Below, in pieces: positions 44,211 through 54,500 of a DNA stretch of 64,000 nucleotides. Positions within the stretch are counted from its first letter, which is position 1. Each line of letters begins with the position of its first letter. Position numbers and translations under genes: made by a program. Below the pieces are notes generated by a model. The model saw only the letters and a program-made list of their open reading frames with translations, made no database searches and had not been told where the DNA came from. Origin of the DNA: Erysipelotrichaceae bacterium (GTDB lineage: Bacteria > Bacillota_I > Bacilli_A > Erysipelotrichales > Erysipelotrichaceae); the NCBI GenBank assembly GCA_017428765.1, contig JAFRQF010000025.1, positions 18,187 to 82,186 on the forward strand. Reading direction: 5' to 3'.

Positions 44211-45398
44211 ATGGCAGAAGTAATTCTTAAAAATATAAAGAAAGTTTATCCGATCGGCGATACGCAAAAGAAGCAGAGAAGATTCTTAAAGAAGGCGAAG
44301 GAAGAAAACCCGCAGACCAACAAGGTCAATCTGCAGATCACCGATGAAGGCGTTGTCGCAGTGCAGGAATTCTCTTTGGATATCAAAGACAAGGAATTCA
44401 TCGTCTTAGTCGGTCCGTCGGGATGCGGCAAATCCACGACTTTACGAATGGTAGCTGGTCTGGAAGAGATCACTTCCGGTGAACTCTACATCGACGGTGT
44501 CTTGGTCAATTCGGTCGAACCGAAAGACAGAGATATCGCGATGGTCTTCCAGTCTTATGCCTTATATCCGCATATGAGCGTCTATGACAATATGGCATAC
44601 TCCCTGAAGATCAAACACACTTCCAAGGAAGAGATCGACCGCAAGGTCAGGGAAGCGGCTGAGATCTTGGATATAACACAATATCTCGACAGAAAGCCGA
44701 AAGCTTTGTCCGGCGGCCAGAGACAGCGTGTCGCGATCGGCCGTGCCATCGTCAGAGATCCTAAGGTCTTACTGATGGATGAACCTTTGTCCAATCTGGA
44801 TGCCAAATTACGGAACCAGATGCGTGCCGAGATCATCAAGCTCAGAAAACGCATCAACACGACATTTATCTATGTTACGCACGACCAGACGGAAGCCATG
44901 ACTTTAGGCGATCGTATCGTCGTCATGAAAGACGGTTTCATCCAGCAGATCGGCACTCCTCAGGAAGTCTATGATCATCCAAGGAACCTCTTTGTTTCCG
45001 GCTTCATCGGTACACCGCAGATGAACTATTTCGATGCCCGCTTAGGTATCGAAAACGGTTCGTATTATGTCGAATCCGACGGATACAGAGTCGTCCTGGA
45101 TGAAGAAAAACAGGAACGCCTCAAGGCAAAAGGTGTGGGGGAACAGGATGTCATTTTAGGCGTCCGTCCTGACCACATACAGTTAGGCGAGCAGGGCATC
45201 AAAGGAAAAGTGGAGGTTTCCGAACTGATGGGTCCTTCCTGCCACCTGCATCTCAATGTTTCGGATAAAGACGTGATCGCGATCGTTCCGACCGAAGGCA
45301 GAAGCACGAATTATATCGACAAGGAAGTCAATCTGTCTTTCAACGGTTCGGTCTGTCACATCTTCTCCAAGGAAGATCAGAAGAACCTGGAATACTGA
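44211..45398 (+). CDS. Sugar ABC transporter ATPase (MsmX/UgpC family)
   Basis: The 395-residue ATPase has Walker A (GPSGCGKST), signature LSGGQRQR, Walker B (LLMDEPLSNLD), the H-loop and a C-terminal OB-type regulatory domain (residues about 270-395). Multisugar ATPases such as MsmX often serve several importers from a distant gene; here it is inside the operon. An insert between the N-terminal beta-strand and the Walker A (KKQRRFLKKAKEENPQTNK, about residues 18-36) is unusual for the family. Confidence 0.92.
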   Translation: MAEVILKNIKKVYPIGDTQKKQRRFLKKAKEENPQTNKVNLQITDEGVVAVQEFSLDIKDKEFIVLVGPSGCGKSTTLRMVAGLEEITSGELYIDGVLVNSVEPKDRDIAMVFQSYALYPHMSVYDNMAYSLKIKHTSKEEIDRKVREAAEILDITQYLDRKPKALSGGQRQRVAIGRAIVRDPKVLLMDEPLSNLDAKLRNQMRAEIIKLRKRINTTFIYVTHDQTEAMTLGDRIVVMKDGFIQQIGTPQEVYDHPRNLFVSGFIGTPQMNYFDARLGIENGSYYVESDGYRVVLDEEKQERLKAKGVGEQDVILGVRPDHIQLGEQGIKGKVEVSELMGPSCHLHLNVSDKDVIAIVPTEGRSTNYIDKEVNLSFNGSVCHIFSKEDQKNLEY

Positions 45399-45420
45399 TC
45401 TCAGACAGAAAGAGAAGATC

Positions 45421-46443
45421 ATGAAGACTTTTGAAGGGTATCATCGCGGCATCAATCTGGGTGGCTGGTTTTCGCAATGCGATCACAGTGAAGAAAGATA
45501 TGACAGTTTCATCAGAAAAGAAGATCTTTCTTCGATCAGAGATCTCGGATTCGATCATGTCCGTGTCCCGATCGATTATGAGCTTCTTTTGGACGGTTCC
45601 TTTCAGTTTAAGGAAGACGGGCTAAGACGCATCGAAGATTGTATCGGCTGGTGCGAAGAGTTCGGGCTCAATATGGTCATCGATCTTCATAAGACGCCCG
45701 GTTTCAGTTTTGATGAAGGGGAGAAGGAAAGCGGTTTTTTCGAAAACGAGTCATATCAGAAGATCTTCTATGAGATATGGGAAACTCTTGCCAAAAGTTT
45801 CGGCAAAAAAGAACACGTAGCCTTCGAACTTCTCAACGAAGTGAGTGAAAAGCGCTTTGCGGATACCTGGAACCATATCGTAAGAAATGCGATCGAAAAG
45901 ATCCGCGTATACGCACCGGATTCAAAGATCCTGGTCGGCGGCTATCACAACAATGCCATCGAAGCTTTGAAAGATCTCGATGCCCCATATGATGAAAACA
46001 TCGTCTATAACGTTCATTGTTATGCACCACTTGTCTTTACTCACCAGGGAGCCTACTGGATCAAAAACATGGATCAGAGTTTCCGCATGAGCTTTGACAG
46101 TTCTTATGACCGATACAGGGAATACACAAAGAAAATGATCGCAGAAGACTTCGATGATCATTTTCCATCGAACGATGAGATTATCGATGAAAGATATTTC
46201 GATTCTCTGTTTGAGGAAGCGCTGCGTGTCGCCGAAGAAAGAAATGTCGCCTTATATTGCGGAGAATTCGGCGTCATCGACCGCGCTGATCCCGAAGAGA
46301 CCCTCAAGTGGTTCACCTGCATCGGAAAGACATTCAAGAAGTACGGTATAGGAAGATGCTTATGGTCCTATAAGGAAATGGATTTTGGTCTTACAGAAAA
46401 TCATTATGATAAAATTAGAAGAGAAATTCTGGAGTTGATCTGA
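45421..46443 (+). CDS. Intracellular glycoside hydrolase family 5 enzyme
   Basis: The 340-residue protein has no signal peptide. RGINLGGWFSQ, HVRVPIDYELL, MVIDLHKTPG, the acid/base Glu in FELLNEV and the nucleophile Glu in YCGEFGV define GH5. It would hydrolyse imported gluco-oligosaccharides in the cytosol, alongside the phosphorylases. The SD is weak (AGAGAAG). Its relatives include exo-beta-glucosidases and endoglucanases, so the cleavage mode is uncertain. Confidence 0.88.
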   Translation: MKTFEGYHRGINLGGWFSQCDHSEERYDSFIRKEDLSSIRDLGFDHVRVPIDYELLLDGSFQFKEDGLRRIEDCIGWCEEFGLNMVIDLHKTPGFSFDEGEKESGFFENESYQKIFYEIWETLAKSFGKKEHVAFELLNEVSEKRFADTWNHIVRNAIEKIRVYAPDSKILVGGYHNNAIEALKDLDAPYDENIVYNVHCYAPLVFTHQGAYWIKNMDQSFRMSFDSSYDRYREYTKKMIAEDFDDHFPSNDEIIDERYFDSLFEEALRVAEERNVALYCGEFGVIDRADPEETLKWFTCIGKTFKKYGIGRCLWSYKEMDFGLTENHYDKIRREILELI

Positions 46444-46447
46444 GAAA

Positions 46448-47446
46448 ATGGCATCAATCAAAGATATCGCAAAAGAGTGCGGCGTTTCAGTCGCTACCGT
46501 ATCGAAGGCCTTGAACGATCAGGATGATATTTCCCAATCGACCAAGGAAAAAGTGCGTAAAGCTGCCGCAAAGCTCGGTTATACGGCAAATGTCGCAGCC
46601 AGAGCTTTGAAGACCAACAGGACGTATAATCTCGGCATACTGTTCGCAGATGAAAGAGCGGGCTTCACGCATGAGTATTTTTCTATGATCCTGGAGAGTT
46701 TTCAAAAGGAAGCGGAGAAACACGGCTATGACATCACGTTCATCAATCATGCGATCGCCGGTGTCAAGACGACCTATCTCAAACACGTCGAATACCGCAA
46801 CCTTGACGGTGTCTGCATCATGACGGCAGACTATGAAGATCCCGAGATCCGGGAACTGGCGAATGCCGATATCCCGGTCGTCGCGATCGATTATGTGCTG
46901 GATGGCTGCGCGGCAGTGCTTTCCGATAACTCGCAGGGCCTGGGGGAGATCGTCCGCTATGCCTACAGGATGGGACATCGCAACATCGCCTTCATCCATG
47001 GCGATGAAACCTACGTCACAAGGGAGAGGATCACTTCTTTCCGCAGCGCCTGCGCACAGCTGGGTCTCAAGATCCCGTCCTGCAACATCGTAAAAGGAAG
47101 CTACCACGACATCAAGGACTGTGCGGAGAAGACGGAGAAACTGCTGGATCTGCAAGACAGACCGACATTGATCATCTTCCCGGACGATTATTCCTATATC
47201 GGCGGTATGGAGACCATTGCTTTGCGCGGTCTCAATATTCCGGAAGATGTTTCGGCAGTGGGGTATGACGGCATCAATATGGCAAAGATCATGAATCTGA
47301 CCACGTACGAACAGAATACGGCGGAGCTGGGTCAGCTGGCTGCCAGAAAGCTGCTGCAGATGATCAATGAGCCGCAATTGCCACCGGAGCGTGTCATCGT
47401 ATACGGAAAACTCCTGGAAGGAAAGACGGTCAAGAAGATCGGATGA
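46448..47446 (+). CDS. LacI-family transcriptional regulator of the beta-glucan locus
   Basis: The protein has 332 residues. Residues 1-55 hold the HTH and hinge (SIKDIAKECGVSVATVSKALN, AARALKTNRT), followed by a periplasmic-binding-protein-like effector domain (GILFADERAGFTHEYF to the C-terminus). It probably represses both divergent promoters through O1 and O2 and releases on binding an oligosaccharide or a phosphorylated sugar. As an internal gene of the operon it controls, it would be autoregulated. Confidence 0.92.
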   Translation: MASIKDIAKECGVSVATVSKALNDQDDISQSTKEKVRKAAAKLGYTANVAARALKTNRTYNLGILFADERAGFTHEYFSMILESFQKEAEKHGYDITFINHAIAGVKTTYLKHVEYRNLDGVCIMTADYEDPEIRELANADIPVVAIDYVLDGCAAVLSDNSQGLGEIVRYAYRMGHRNIAFIHGDETYVTRERITSFRSACAQLGLKIPSCNIVKGSYHDIKDCAEKTEKLLDLQDRPTLIIFPDDYSYIGGMETIALRGLNIPEDVSAVGYDGINMAKIMNLTTYEQNTAELGQLAARKLLQMINEPQLPPERVIVYGKLLEGKTVKKIG

Positions 47447-47456
47447 GAGGGTGAAT

Positions 47457-48416
47457 ATGATCTATACTATCGAAAATGAATATCTGAAGGCGCAGGTCGC
47501 CGAACTCGGCGCGACACTTGTAAAGCTGATCGATAAGGCCAGCGGACAGGATCTGGTCCTGGGTTTTGAAAGCGAAGAGGAGTATCTGGCCAACAGCGGT
47601 CCCAACCTCGGTGCGACGATCGGACGCAATGCCAACCGTATCGGTGAGGCAAGGTTCAAACTGAACGGCAGGGAATATAAGCTTTCCGTCAATGACAATA
47701 TGAATCAGCTGCATGGCGGCGGCATCAACGGTTTTGCCTTCAGGAAGTGGGAAGTCAAAGACCTTGAAAAAGACAAGATCACACTGTCCTATTTTTCAAA
47801 AGACGGGGAAGAAGGCTTTCCGGGAAACCTTACAACAAACGTCACATATTCTTTGGACAAAGATTCGCTCATCTTCTCTTTTGAAGGGGAATCGGACGAA
47901 GATACGCTGTTCAACATCACCAATCATTCCTATTTCACATTGGGCGAAGAGAACATCCTGGAAGATGAACTGTATGTGACGACCGACAGGTATTCACCGG
48001 TCGATGAATTCTCTTTGACAAAGGATGAAGTCAAAGACGTCAAAGGCAGTCCGTATGATTTCACTTCCTTTAGGAAAATGAAGGATAACCTGTGCCGGCT
48101 GGAACGCGGCATCGATAACAACTATGTATGGGAGAACTTTGAAGACAAGCTGATGGCAAGCTTCCGCAATGAGAAGCTTCAGCTCAATGTCTATTCCGAT
48201 CTGCCGGATATGCATGTCTATACGGCATATTATCTGGGCGGTGAAAAAGGAAAGTATGGCATCACTTACAAGCCATACCAGGGCATCGCCTTGGAATGCC
48301 AGTATTTCCCTAACGGCATCAATTACGGCGAGAAGTACCTGCTGCCTATCCTGAAGAAGGGCGAAAAGATGTCCCATTACATCCGTTACGAGATCAAGAC
48401 GATCGGAAAGGAATGA
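47457..48416 (+). CDS. galM: Aldose 1-epimerase
   Basis: This 319-residue beta-sandwich mutarotase has GATIGRNANRIGEARFKLNGREYKL, QLHGGGINGFAFRKW, the catalytic His in TNHSYFTLG and the late Glu in ALECQYFPNG. It interconverts alpha and beta anomers of the sugars released by the locus enzymes. The start has GAGGGTG as SD; the nitroreductase gene follows after 3 bp. Confidence 0.92.
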   Translation: MIYTIENEYLKAQVAELGATLVKLIDKASGQDLVLGFESEEEYLANSGPNLGATIGRNANRIGEARFKLNGREYKLSVNDNMNQLHGGGINGFAFRKWEVKDLEKDKITLSYFSKDGEEGFPGNLTTNVTYSLDKDSLIFSFEGESDEDTLFNITNHSYFTLGEENILEDELYVTTDRYSPVDEFSLTKDEVKDVKGSPYDFTSFRKMKDNLCRLERGIDNNYVWENFEDKLMASFRNEKLQLNVYSDLPDMHVYTAYYLGGEKGKYGITYKPYQGIALECQYFPNGINYGEKYLLPILKKGEKMSHYIRYEIKTIGKE

Positions 48417-48419
48417 ACT

Positions 48420-48947
48420 ATGGAATTCTCCAAACTTGTTGAACTCAGACGAAGCATCCGCAAATATGCCAAAGCGGACGTTAAGAAGCAAGACATTCAA
48501 GAGATCCTGGACTGCGTCAGACTGGCTCCGTCCTGGAAGAACTCCCAGACCGGCAGATACTATGCTGCCTTGAGCGAGGAAGCGATACAAAAAGTTTACG
48601 AGAGCCTTCCTGCCTTCAACCGGAATTCTTCTGAGAATGCGGCATACATTGTTTCCAGCTTTATAAAAGGCATCTCCGGAACTTTGAAACCGGGGGAAAT
48701 GTCGCAAGAAGGTGACTTATGGGGTGCCTATGACCTGGGCCTGGCGAATGCCTATCTGATCCTGAAAGCCAGAGAACTTGGCTACGACACTCTGATCATG
48801 GGCATACGCGATGAAAAAGCGATTCGCGAATACTTCGATATCCCTGAAGATGAGATCCTGCTTCCGGTGATCGCCATCGGAAAAGGAGAAGGTGAGCCGA
48901 GAGCCAATAAGCGCAAGGAACTCGACGAGATCCTGAAGATCCTCTAA
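48420..48947 (+). CDS. Nitroreductase family protein (short type)
   Basis: The 175-residue FMN flavoprotein has the N-terminal LVELRRSIRKYAKADV, LAPSWKNSQTGRYY and the LGYDTLIMGIRDE segment. It is the last gene of the sugar operon, 3 bp after galM, with AAGGA upstream. No link to sugar use is evident; it may balance NAD(P)H or simply ride along. It differs in length and tail from the nitroreductase at 2989-3711. Confidence 0.85.
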   Translation: MEFSKLVELRRSIRKYAKADVKKQDIQEILDCVRLAPSWKNSQTGRYYAALSEEAIQKVYESLPAFNRNSSENAAYIVSSFIKGISGTLKPGEMSQEGDLWGAYDLGLANAYLILKARELGYDTLIMGIRDEKAIREYFDIPEDEILLPVIAIGKGEGEPRANKRKELDEILKIL

Positions 48948-48966
48948 AACAAGATATGAAATAGCC

Positions 48967-48994
48967 AAAAAATGAGGAGAGATCCTCATTTTTT
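48967..48994 (+). terminator. Terminator of the sugar uptake operon
   Basis: AAAAAATGAGG/CCTCATTTTTT stem; the long T run gives a strong intrinsic terminator. Confidence 0.88.
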
Positions 48995-49078
48995 CGTGTT
49001 TCGATCCAAAAAGAAAGAAAGGGTACTAGGTATCGGACTTCTTCATGACGAATAACGTTATGAAGGAGGAAATACTTT

Positions 49079-49381
49079 ATGAGATCAATCATGGTCGAAC
49101 CGGAGCGTCTTGAATCGGCTGCCTTAAAGATCGAAGAGGCCAACAGGGATTATGACCGCACCTATCAGGCGATCTATATCCAGGTCGATAAGATGTCTTC
49201 ATCCTGGAAGGGAAAAGATAATACGGCTTTTACCAACCAGATCAAGGCATTCGAAGATGATCTTAGGCAGATCTCGATCATCATGCGTCAGTACGCGGAT
49301 TTTTTGCGCAATTCCGCCAGAGCCTACAGGCAGACGCAGGACGAGATCTATGCCAGAGCCTCAAGGCTGAGGACAGTATGA
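49079..49381 (+). CDS. WXG100 family protein (type VII-like secretion substrate)
   Basis: The 100-residue protein is predicted to be an all-helical hairpin with the WxG turn at 43-45 (SSWKGKDNTAF) in the middle, the standard WXG100 size and layout. The second helix continues to a C-terminal YRQTQDEIYARAS segment that may hold the export signal. It has a strong AGGAGG SD. No clear -10/-35 was seen in the 85 bp after the previous terminator, except an imperfect inverted repeat around ATAACGTTAT. It is the first gene of a five-gene coupled locus with an EssC-like ATPase. Confidence 0.88.
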   Translation: MRSIMVEPERLESAALKIEEANRDYDRTYQAIYIQVDKMSSSWKGKDNTAFTNQIKAFEDDLRQISIIMRQYADFLRNSARAYRQTQDEIYARASRLRTV

Positions 49382-49388
49382 CAGGAAT

Positions 49389-49688
49389 ATGGAAAATACG
49401 ATAAGGATCACTCTGCCGGAGGTTTCGGAGACCGCTTCAGCGATCCGCAATCACAACTCGGCTCTCGACGATATCCTGAACTATGTATCCAGGATCATGC
49501 ACGAACTCAATGCCATCTGGCTCTCGGATGGTGAGGAGATGCTGCTGTCACGCTTTCAGAAATTTTCCGGAAAATTCATCGATGAATATGAAGTCATCGA
49601 ATCCTATGCCCGGTTTCTGGAATCGGCGGTGAACGATTACGATTCTCTGGAGTCGACGATCGTTGCCAACGCATCGAACTTTGCGTAA
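49389..49688 (+). CDS. Second WXG100-like protein with WxxxG turn
   Basis: The 99-residue protein has the same size and helix-turn-helix layout as its neighbour. The turn reads AIWLSDGEE (Trp44, Gly48), a variant of WxG. It lies 7 bp after the first WXG100 gene, suggesting a heterodimer like EsxA-EsxB/CFP-10-type pairs. The lipoprotein gene starts inside its 3' end. Confidence 0.75.
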   Translation: MENTIRITLPEVSETASAIRNHNSALDDILNYVSRIMHELNAIWLSDGEEMLLSRFQKFSGKFIDEYEVIESYARFLESAVNDYDSLESTIVANASNFA

Positions 49689-51558
49689 GAAGATCGGTAT
49701 CTGCTTTGCGGGATCTTTACTGACCTTAGGCCTTGTTTCCTGCAAAGCAGAGCCTTCTTTTGTCAAAGAGGAGTATCTTTCTTCACTGGCCTTGAAAAGC
49801 GGCATAGGACAGGGCCGGAGCGTTGAAGAAGATCTTTCTTCATTGCGTGACTGGGGCATCATTGGAAATGAGGACCTTTCTTCCTTGAAGGAACCTCTAA
49901 CCTACGGCTTCCTGGGGGAGACGGTAGATCAGCTCCTCGATCTTGAAAAAGAGCCTCTGGAGTATCTGAAAGAGGAAGGCCTCATAAACGAAAAGACAGC
50001 ACAGGAAGATAAAGCGGATAGGGAAACGGCGGAAAAGATCATCGATCATGCGGTCGATAAGATCGATCATCCGCTGTTTGAACATACTTATACTCAGAAA
50101 CTGAAAAAGACCGTAAAGAAACCGGGAGATGTTCTGGAAAACGGCGATATCTTTCTATATGAAGACACGTATCGCATCTTTGATGAAAACAAAGAAGAAA
50201 AAGACTGTCCTTTGGCAGATTATGAGGATGTCTATGAAAGCCTGGAAGTGGAGGCAAAGGAATTCCTCGACTTTGAAAAAGCCGACGTCATACCTTACGG
50301 AGAAATTTTGGAAGATACTTCCTATATCAACGAATACTATACGCTTTTGACAAGCAATAATTCGCATGTCTTTCATAAGAACGGTTTTAGGATCTCATAT
50401 TCATTGAATCCTTCCGGCATCGACCTTCATGTATCCAAGGAAGTCAAAGGGTTCAATATCTTTTTCGATGCCTCGCTTCATAACGTGAAAGCCGGCCTGA
50501 AATGGAAGGAAGAGAAAGACGATCTGAAGAACTGTTTCTTCACGTTGAAATTCAATACGACGGAAAAGCTCGGCGTATCGGACGGCAGATACGGTAACTA
50601 TCATTTGAAATTCAAAGACCTGGATGCATCCTCGTTTCAAAGCCTGCTGCATTCTCTGATCGAACCTTTGAAGCAGGATGAAGAAGCCAGCCTGACTCTG
50701 TGCAGGGTGAAGATCCCGTTTGCCGACTTGCCGGGTGTAAACATCGTCATGGATCTCAAACTCAAACTGTATGCCTCAGGCAAGAGCGAATTTGTTCTGA
50801 CCAACAGCCACGAACTGGGTTTTGAGACGAAAAACGGGAAGATCCGTTTCATCAATCAGAACGATCATGACCTCAACTGCATCCTGCAGGCTTCCGCAAA
50901 AGGAGTTTTAGGAGTGAATATCGCGGCGGAAACACTGGGGATACGCCTTGCGGACGTGGAAGTTGATGCCGGGGCAAGAGGGCTCGTGCGTTCAACGCTT
51001 CACTATGTGAAGGAAGACGGAGAGATGGACAAAGCTTCATCGAAGCTTCCTTATTCCGTACTGAACGATCTGTCTGACGGCAATCCGGATGTACTGGTGT
51101 GCGGGGATCTGAGCCTGCACTACATCCTGGATCTTCATTTCAATACTGCCGGTACGAAGATGAACAGGTTCGGTTTTTCAAGATCTTATTCGATACTCAA
51201 TGAGGAAGATCAGATCTTCAAAAACCTCCATCATATCGAAAACGGCCACTTCGTGGAAAGCTGTACGAGAAGAAAAAAGGACGGCATCGTGCAGATGGAA
51301 GAAGTCAGATCGGATAAGATCACGCTTTCTTCCTATGCGGAAGTCCTGCATCAGGGTGAAAGCTATCAGATCGTCGTCAAGGCACTTCCCGAAGGCTATG
51401 GAATTGAAGACCTGAGCTATGAATCGGAAGATCCTTCGATCGCTTATGCGAAAGGGGAAGAGGTCTGTGCCGTATCGCCCGGCAGCGTGCGCATCAAAGT
51501 TTCTACGAACGATGGGAAATATGTTTCCTACGTCAATATCCTGGTATCCACACAATGA
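49663..51558 (+). CDS. Large lipoprotein of the type VII-like locus, unknown function
   Basis: The 631-residue protein probably starts at TTG 49663 (GGAG 10 bp upstream) or TTG 49681; both overlap the preceding gene. The signal peptide IGICFAGSLLTLGLVSC ends in a lipobox Cys. Next come short helical repeats resembling SLH-type modules (SSLRDWGIIGNEDLSSL), then a long beta-rich region of unknown fold, and a C-terminal Big2-like Ig domain (YESEDPSIAYAKGEEVCAVSPGS). I know no named homologue. It would sit on the outer face and could replace the missing EsaA/EssB-type membrane partners. It overlaps essC by 4 bp. Confidence 0.8.
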   Translation: MPTHRTLRKKIGICFAGSLLTLGLVSCKAEPSFVKEEYLSSLALKSGIGQGRSVEEDLSSLRDWGIIGNEDLSSLKEPLTYGFLGETVDQLLDLEKEPLEYLKEEGLINEKTAQEDKADRETAEKIIDHAVDKIDHPLFEHTYTQKLKKTVKKPGDVLENGDIFLYEDTYRIFDENKEEKDCPLADYEDVYESLEVEAKEFLDFEKADVIPYGEILEDTSYINEYYTLLTSNNSHVFHKNGFRISYSLNPSGIDLHVSKEVKGFNIFFDASLHNVKAGLKWKEEKDDLKNCFFTLKFNTTEKLGVSDGRYGNYHLKFKDLDASSFQSLLHSLIEPLKQDEEASLTLCRVKIPFADLPGVNIVMDLKLKLYASGKSEFVLTNSHELGFETKNGKIRFINQNDHDLNCILQASAKGVLGVNIAAETLGIRLADVEVDAGARGLVRSTLHYVKEDGEMDKASSKLPYSVLNDLSDGNPDVLVCGDLSLHYILDLHFNTAGTKMNRFGFSRSYSILNEEDQIFKNLHHIENGHFVESCTRRKKDGIVQMEEVRSDKITLSSYAEVLHQGESYQIVVKALPEGYGIEDLSYESEDPSIAYAKGEEVCAVSPGSVRIKVSTNDGKYVSYVNILVSTQ

Positions 51559-54500
51559 GATATCTGATCATCAGAAACGGAAAGTCGCATCTCTGCGCAA
51601 GCGTTGATGAGCGCAATTCCTTTCAGAATGAAGGCATCGAAGTCTATTACCGGAAGGGCGTCTGTTATCTTTCCTGCAAAAGCGGCTATGTCTTGGAGGA
51701 TGGGGTAAAGATCTGCCGGCTGGCAGAGCGAAGATACCACATCGAATCTTTGGATGGCTTTCACAGCTTCGATCTTTATGTCTATTCAGATGATACGGGA
51801 GCGGAAAACTATGGCTTCTATCAGAACCGTGATCTGAAGATCTCACATCTTGATGATGCGGACATCATCACCGCAGATCCGTATCTTCAAAACGGAAGTT
51901 TCTATCTTCGCGACGGCAGGATCGATTCCGATCTGGATTTTTCCGTGAATGAACGCCCTTATGAAGGCGGAAGGCTCAGACAGGGAGACAGGATACGGAT
52001 CCTTGGTCTGTGTATCTACTATTACACGGACTTTCTCTATATCAATTCCTTCCGTGTCAGAAACAGGATTCCTTCCTATGCCGTAAAGCCCGTATGTGTG
52101 CGCTATCTGCCGATGAAGAAGGAAAACCGTTTCTGTCCTGCAAGACAGAGAAAAGGTCTGATTATCCCGGAACTGAAGAAATATGAGCCTTATGAAAAGA
52201 AACAGAGCGTCGATCTTTGGCGAAGCATCCTTCCAAGCCTCATCATGTCGCTGTCGGTCTTTCTGATCTCCGCTTTGGGATTGCACAGAAGCATCTCCCA
52301 GGGCAAAGGAATTCTGGATTCATTGGCCTATGTGATCTCGCCGATCGCCATGTTTCTTGCCGGTGTCGTACTTCCGATCTGTTTTCATCACAGTGAAAAA
52401 AGAAGGGAAGAAGATGCTTATGAGAAAAGGGTGACGGAGTATCTTGCATATCTGGATGCCTATGAAGAAGACTTGAAAGGAAGGATCGATGCTTATGTCT
52501 CGGAAAGTCGGGATCTGTATTTCTCTTTGAAAGATCTTTATAAGGATCCTTTCTATCTGAAAAAAGAGGAGGAAGACTATCTGTGTCTTTCTCTTGGATT
52601 TTACAGACAAAGCTATGCGTTTCCTTATGATCTCTCGGAAAGACGCATCGATAAAAGACTTGAGAAGATCGCTCATCTTTTAAGTGAAGTCGGACCTCTG
52701 CCTTTTCTGCTGGATCTCAAAAAAGACAGATACATCAGCTTTCTGTGCAAGAAAAGCGAGAAAGAACACTTCTTTCTGCGTTTTCTTTTCGAACTCGCCT
52801 ACAAGCACAGCTATGAAGATCTTTCCATCGCCGTCTATGACGATGATCTTTCCGCCATCGGAGCTTTTTATGATCTTCCGCATATGTATTCGCAAGGGCA
52901 GAGACTGTACTTCGATGAACAGCGTTCTTTGCAGGAACTCGATCTCAGAAAGCTCGATAAGCCGCTGTATCTTTTTACGAAACATAAGATCGATCTGAAG
53001 TTTCTCAACGAAAAGATCTTCGTGCTTCAGTTCTGCGATGATGAAAGAAAGATAAGCAGACATTCCAAGACGATCGTCGATCTCACAAAGACAAACGGCA
53101 TCCTATATGGTGAGGAAAAAAAGAGCTTTTCTTATACATTGGAAGATTACGACATCCTGACGCGTTTTCATGAACTGGGGATGCATAATAGATCCTTTTT
53201 TCCGAAAAAACAAGTCAGTTTTTCCGGTCTGTTTAAAGATTTCGACATAAGAAAGAGCTATCTGGAGAGCCATAAGAAACTGCGGGCTGATTTTGCGCTG
53301 AGCGATGGCCATGTACTTTATTTTGATCTGCATCAGTCGGCTTTGGGACCGCATGGTCTGATCGGAGGAGCTACCGGGTCGGGGAAAAGCGAACTGATCA
53401 TCTCGCTGCTGCTTTCTTTGTGCATACGATACTCCCCGGACTACCTGCAGATCGCTTTGATCGACTATAAGGGATCTGGGATCCTCGATTCGCTTTCTCA
53501 CGAGGGAAGAGCTTTGAAGCACATCATCGCATCGCTGTCCAATCTCGAGGGAAACGATCCGGAGCGCTTCATCATCGCTTTGAAGAACCTCTGCCGCTAC
53601 AGGCAATCCGTCTTTGCCAGGATCTCAAAGAAAGCACTTGTGTCGATCAGTGACCTTGATGATTATCTTTCCTTAGGCCCGAAGAACTACGGTTTTGAAA
53701 CGATGGCACATCTGCTGATCGTGGCGGATGAATTTGCGGAACTCAAGAAGGAAAATCCGCAGCTGATCAGAGAACTGATCTCGATCGCCCGCATCGGCAG
53801 GAGCCTTGGCATCCATCTGCTTCTGGCTACGCAGAAACCCGGCGGCTGCATCGACGAGGAGATCTGGTCGAACAGTCATTTCAAGATCTGTCTGAAGGTT
53901 TTGGAAGAGAAGGATTCGCAAGACATCATCCATTCCAAGGATGGAGCGTATTTAAGAAAAGCCGGTGAATTCCTTTTGAAGACCGACGCTCTTGTAAGCA
54001 AGTGTCAGGCGATCTACGCCAAGAATGATGTGGATGGAAACAGCCCCTATGAAGTCGGTATCTATCGGAACGATCTGCAGGACGATAAGAAGATATCCCG
54101 TTCTGCCGGAGACAGTGAAAAGGAATGTGCCTGTTTTATCAAGAAGATCCATGCGGTCTGCAAGGAACTGAACCTTTCGGCAAGGATGCTTGATTTCAGG
54201 CCTCCTGAGGCCATGGAACGGCGAAAGCTGGCAAAGGGGAAGTGTATCGTCCTTGGCGAGATCGACGATTATCTGGGCGATAAACGCGGTCTGCTGGCAT
54301 ATTCCCTGAAGGAAGACGTCCTGATCTGTTCCTCGAGAAGAAATGAGGTCTTTTCCTTGTGCAATACGCTGAACGAGAACAAGAGAGACTTCCTCTTCAT
54401 CGGAAGAAAGACGATCTCCTATGGTTATTGTGCAGGATCTTATCTTTACGAAGAAACGCAAGAGATCCTGAAGGTCTTCTCTTTATTGGAGAAGACTGAC

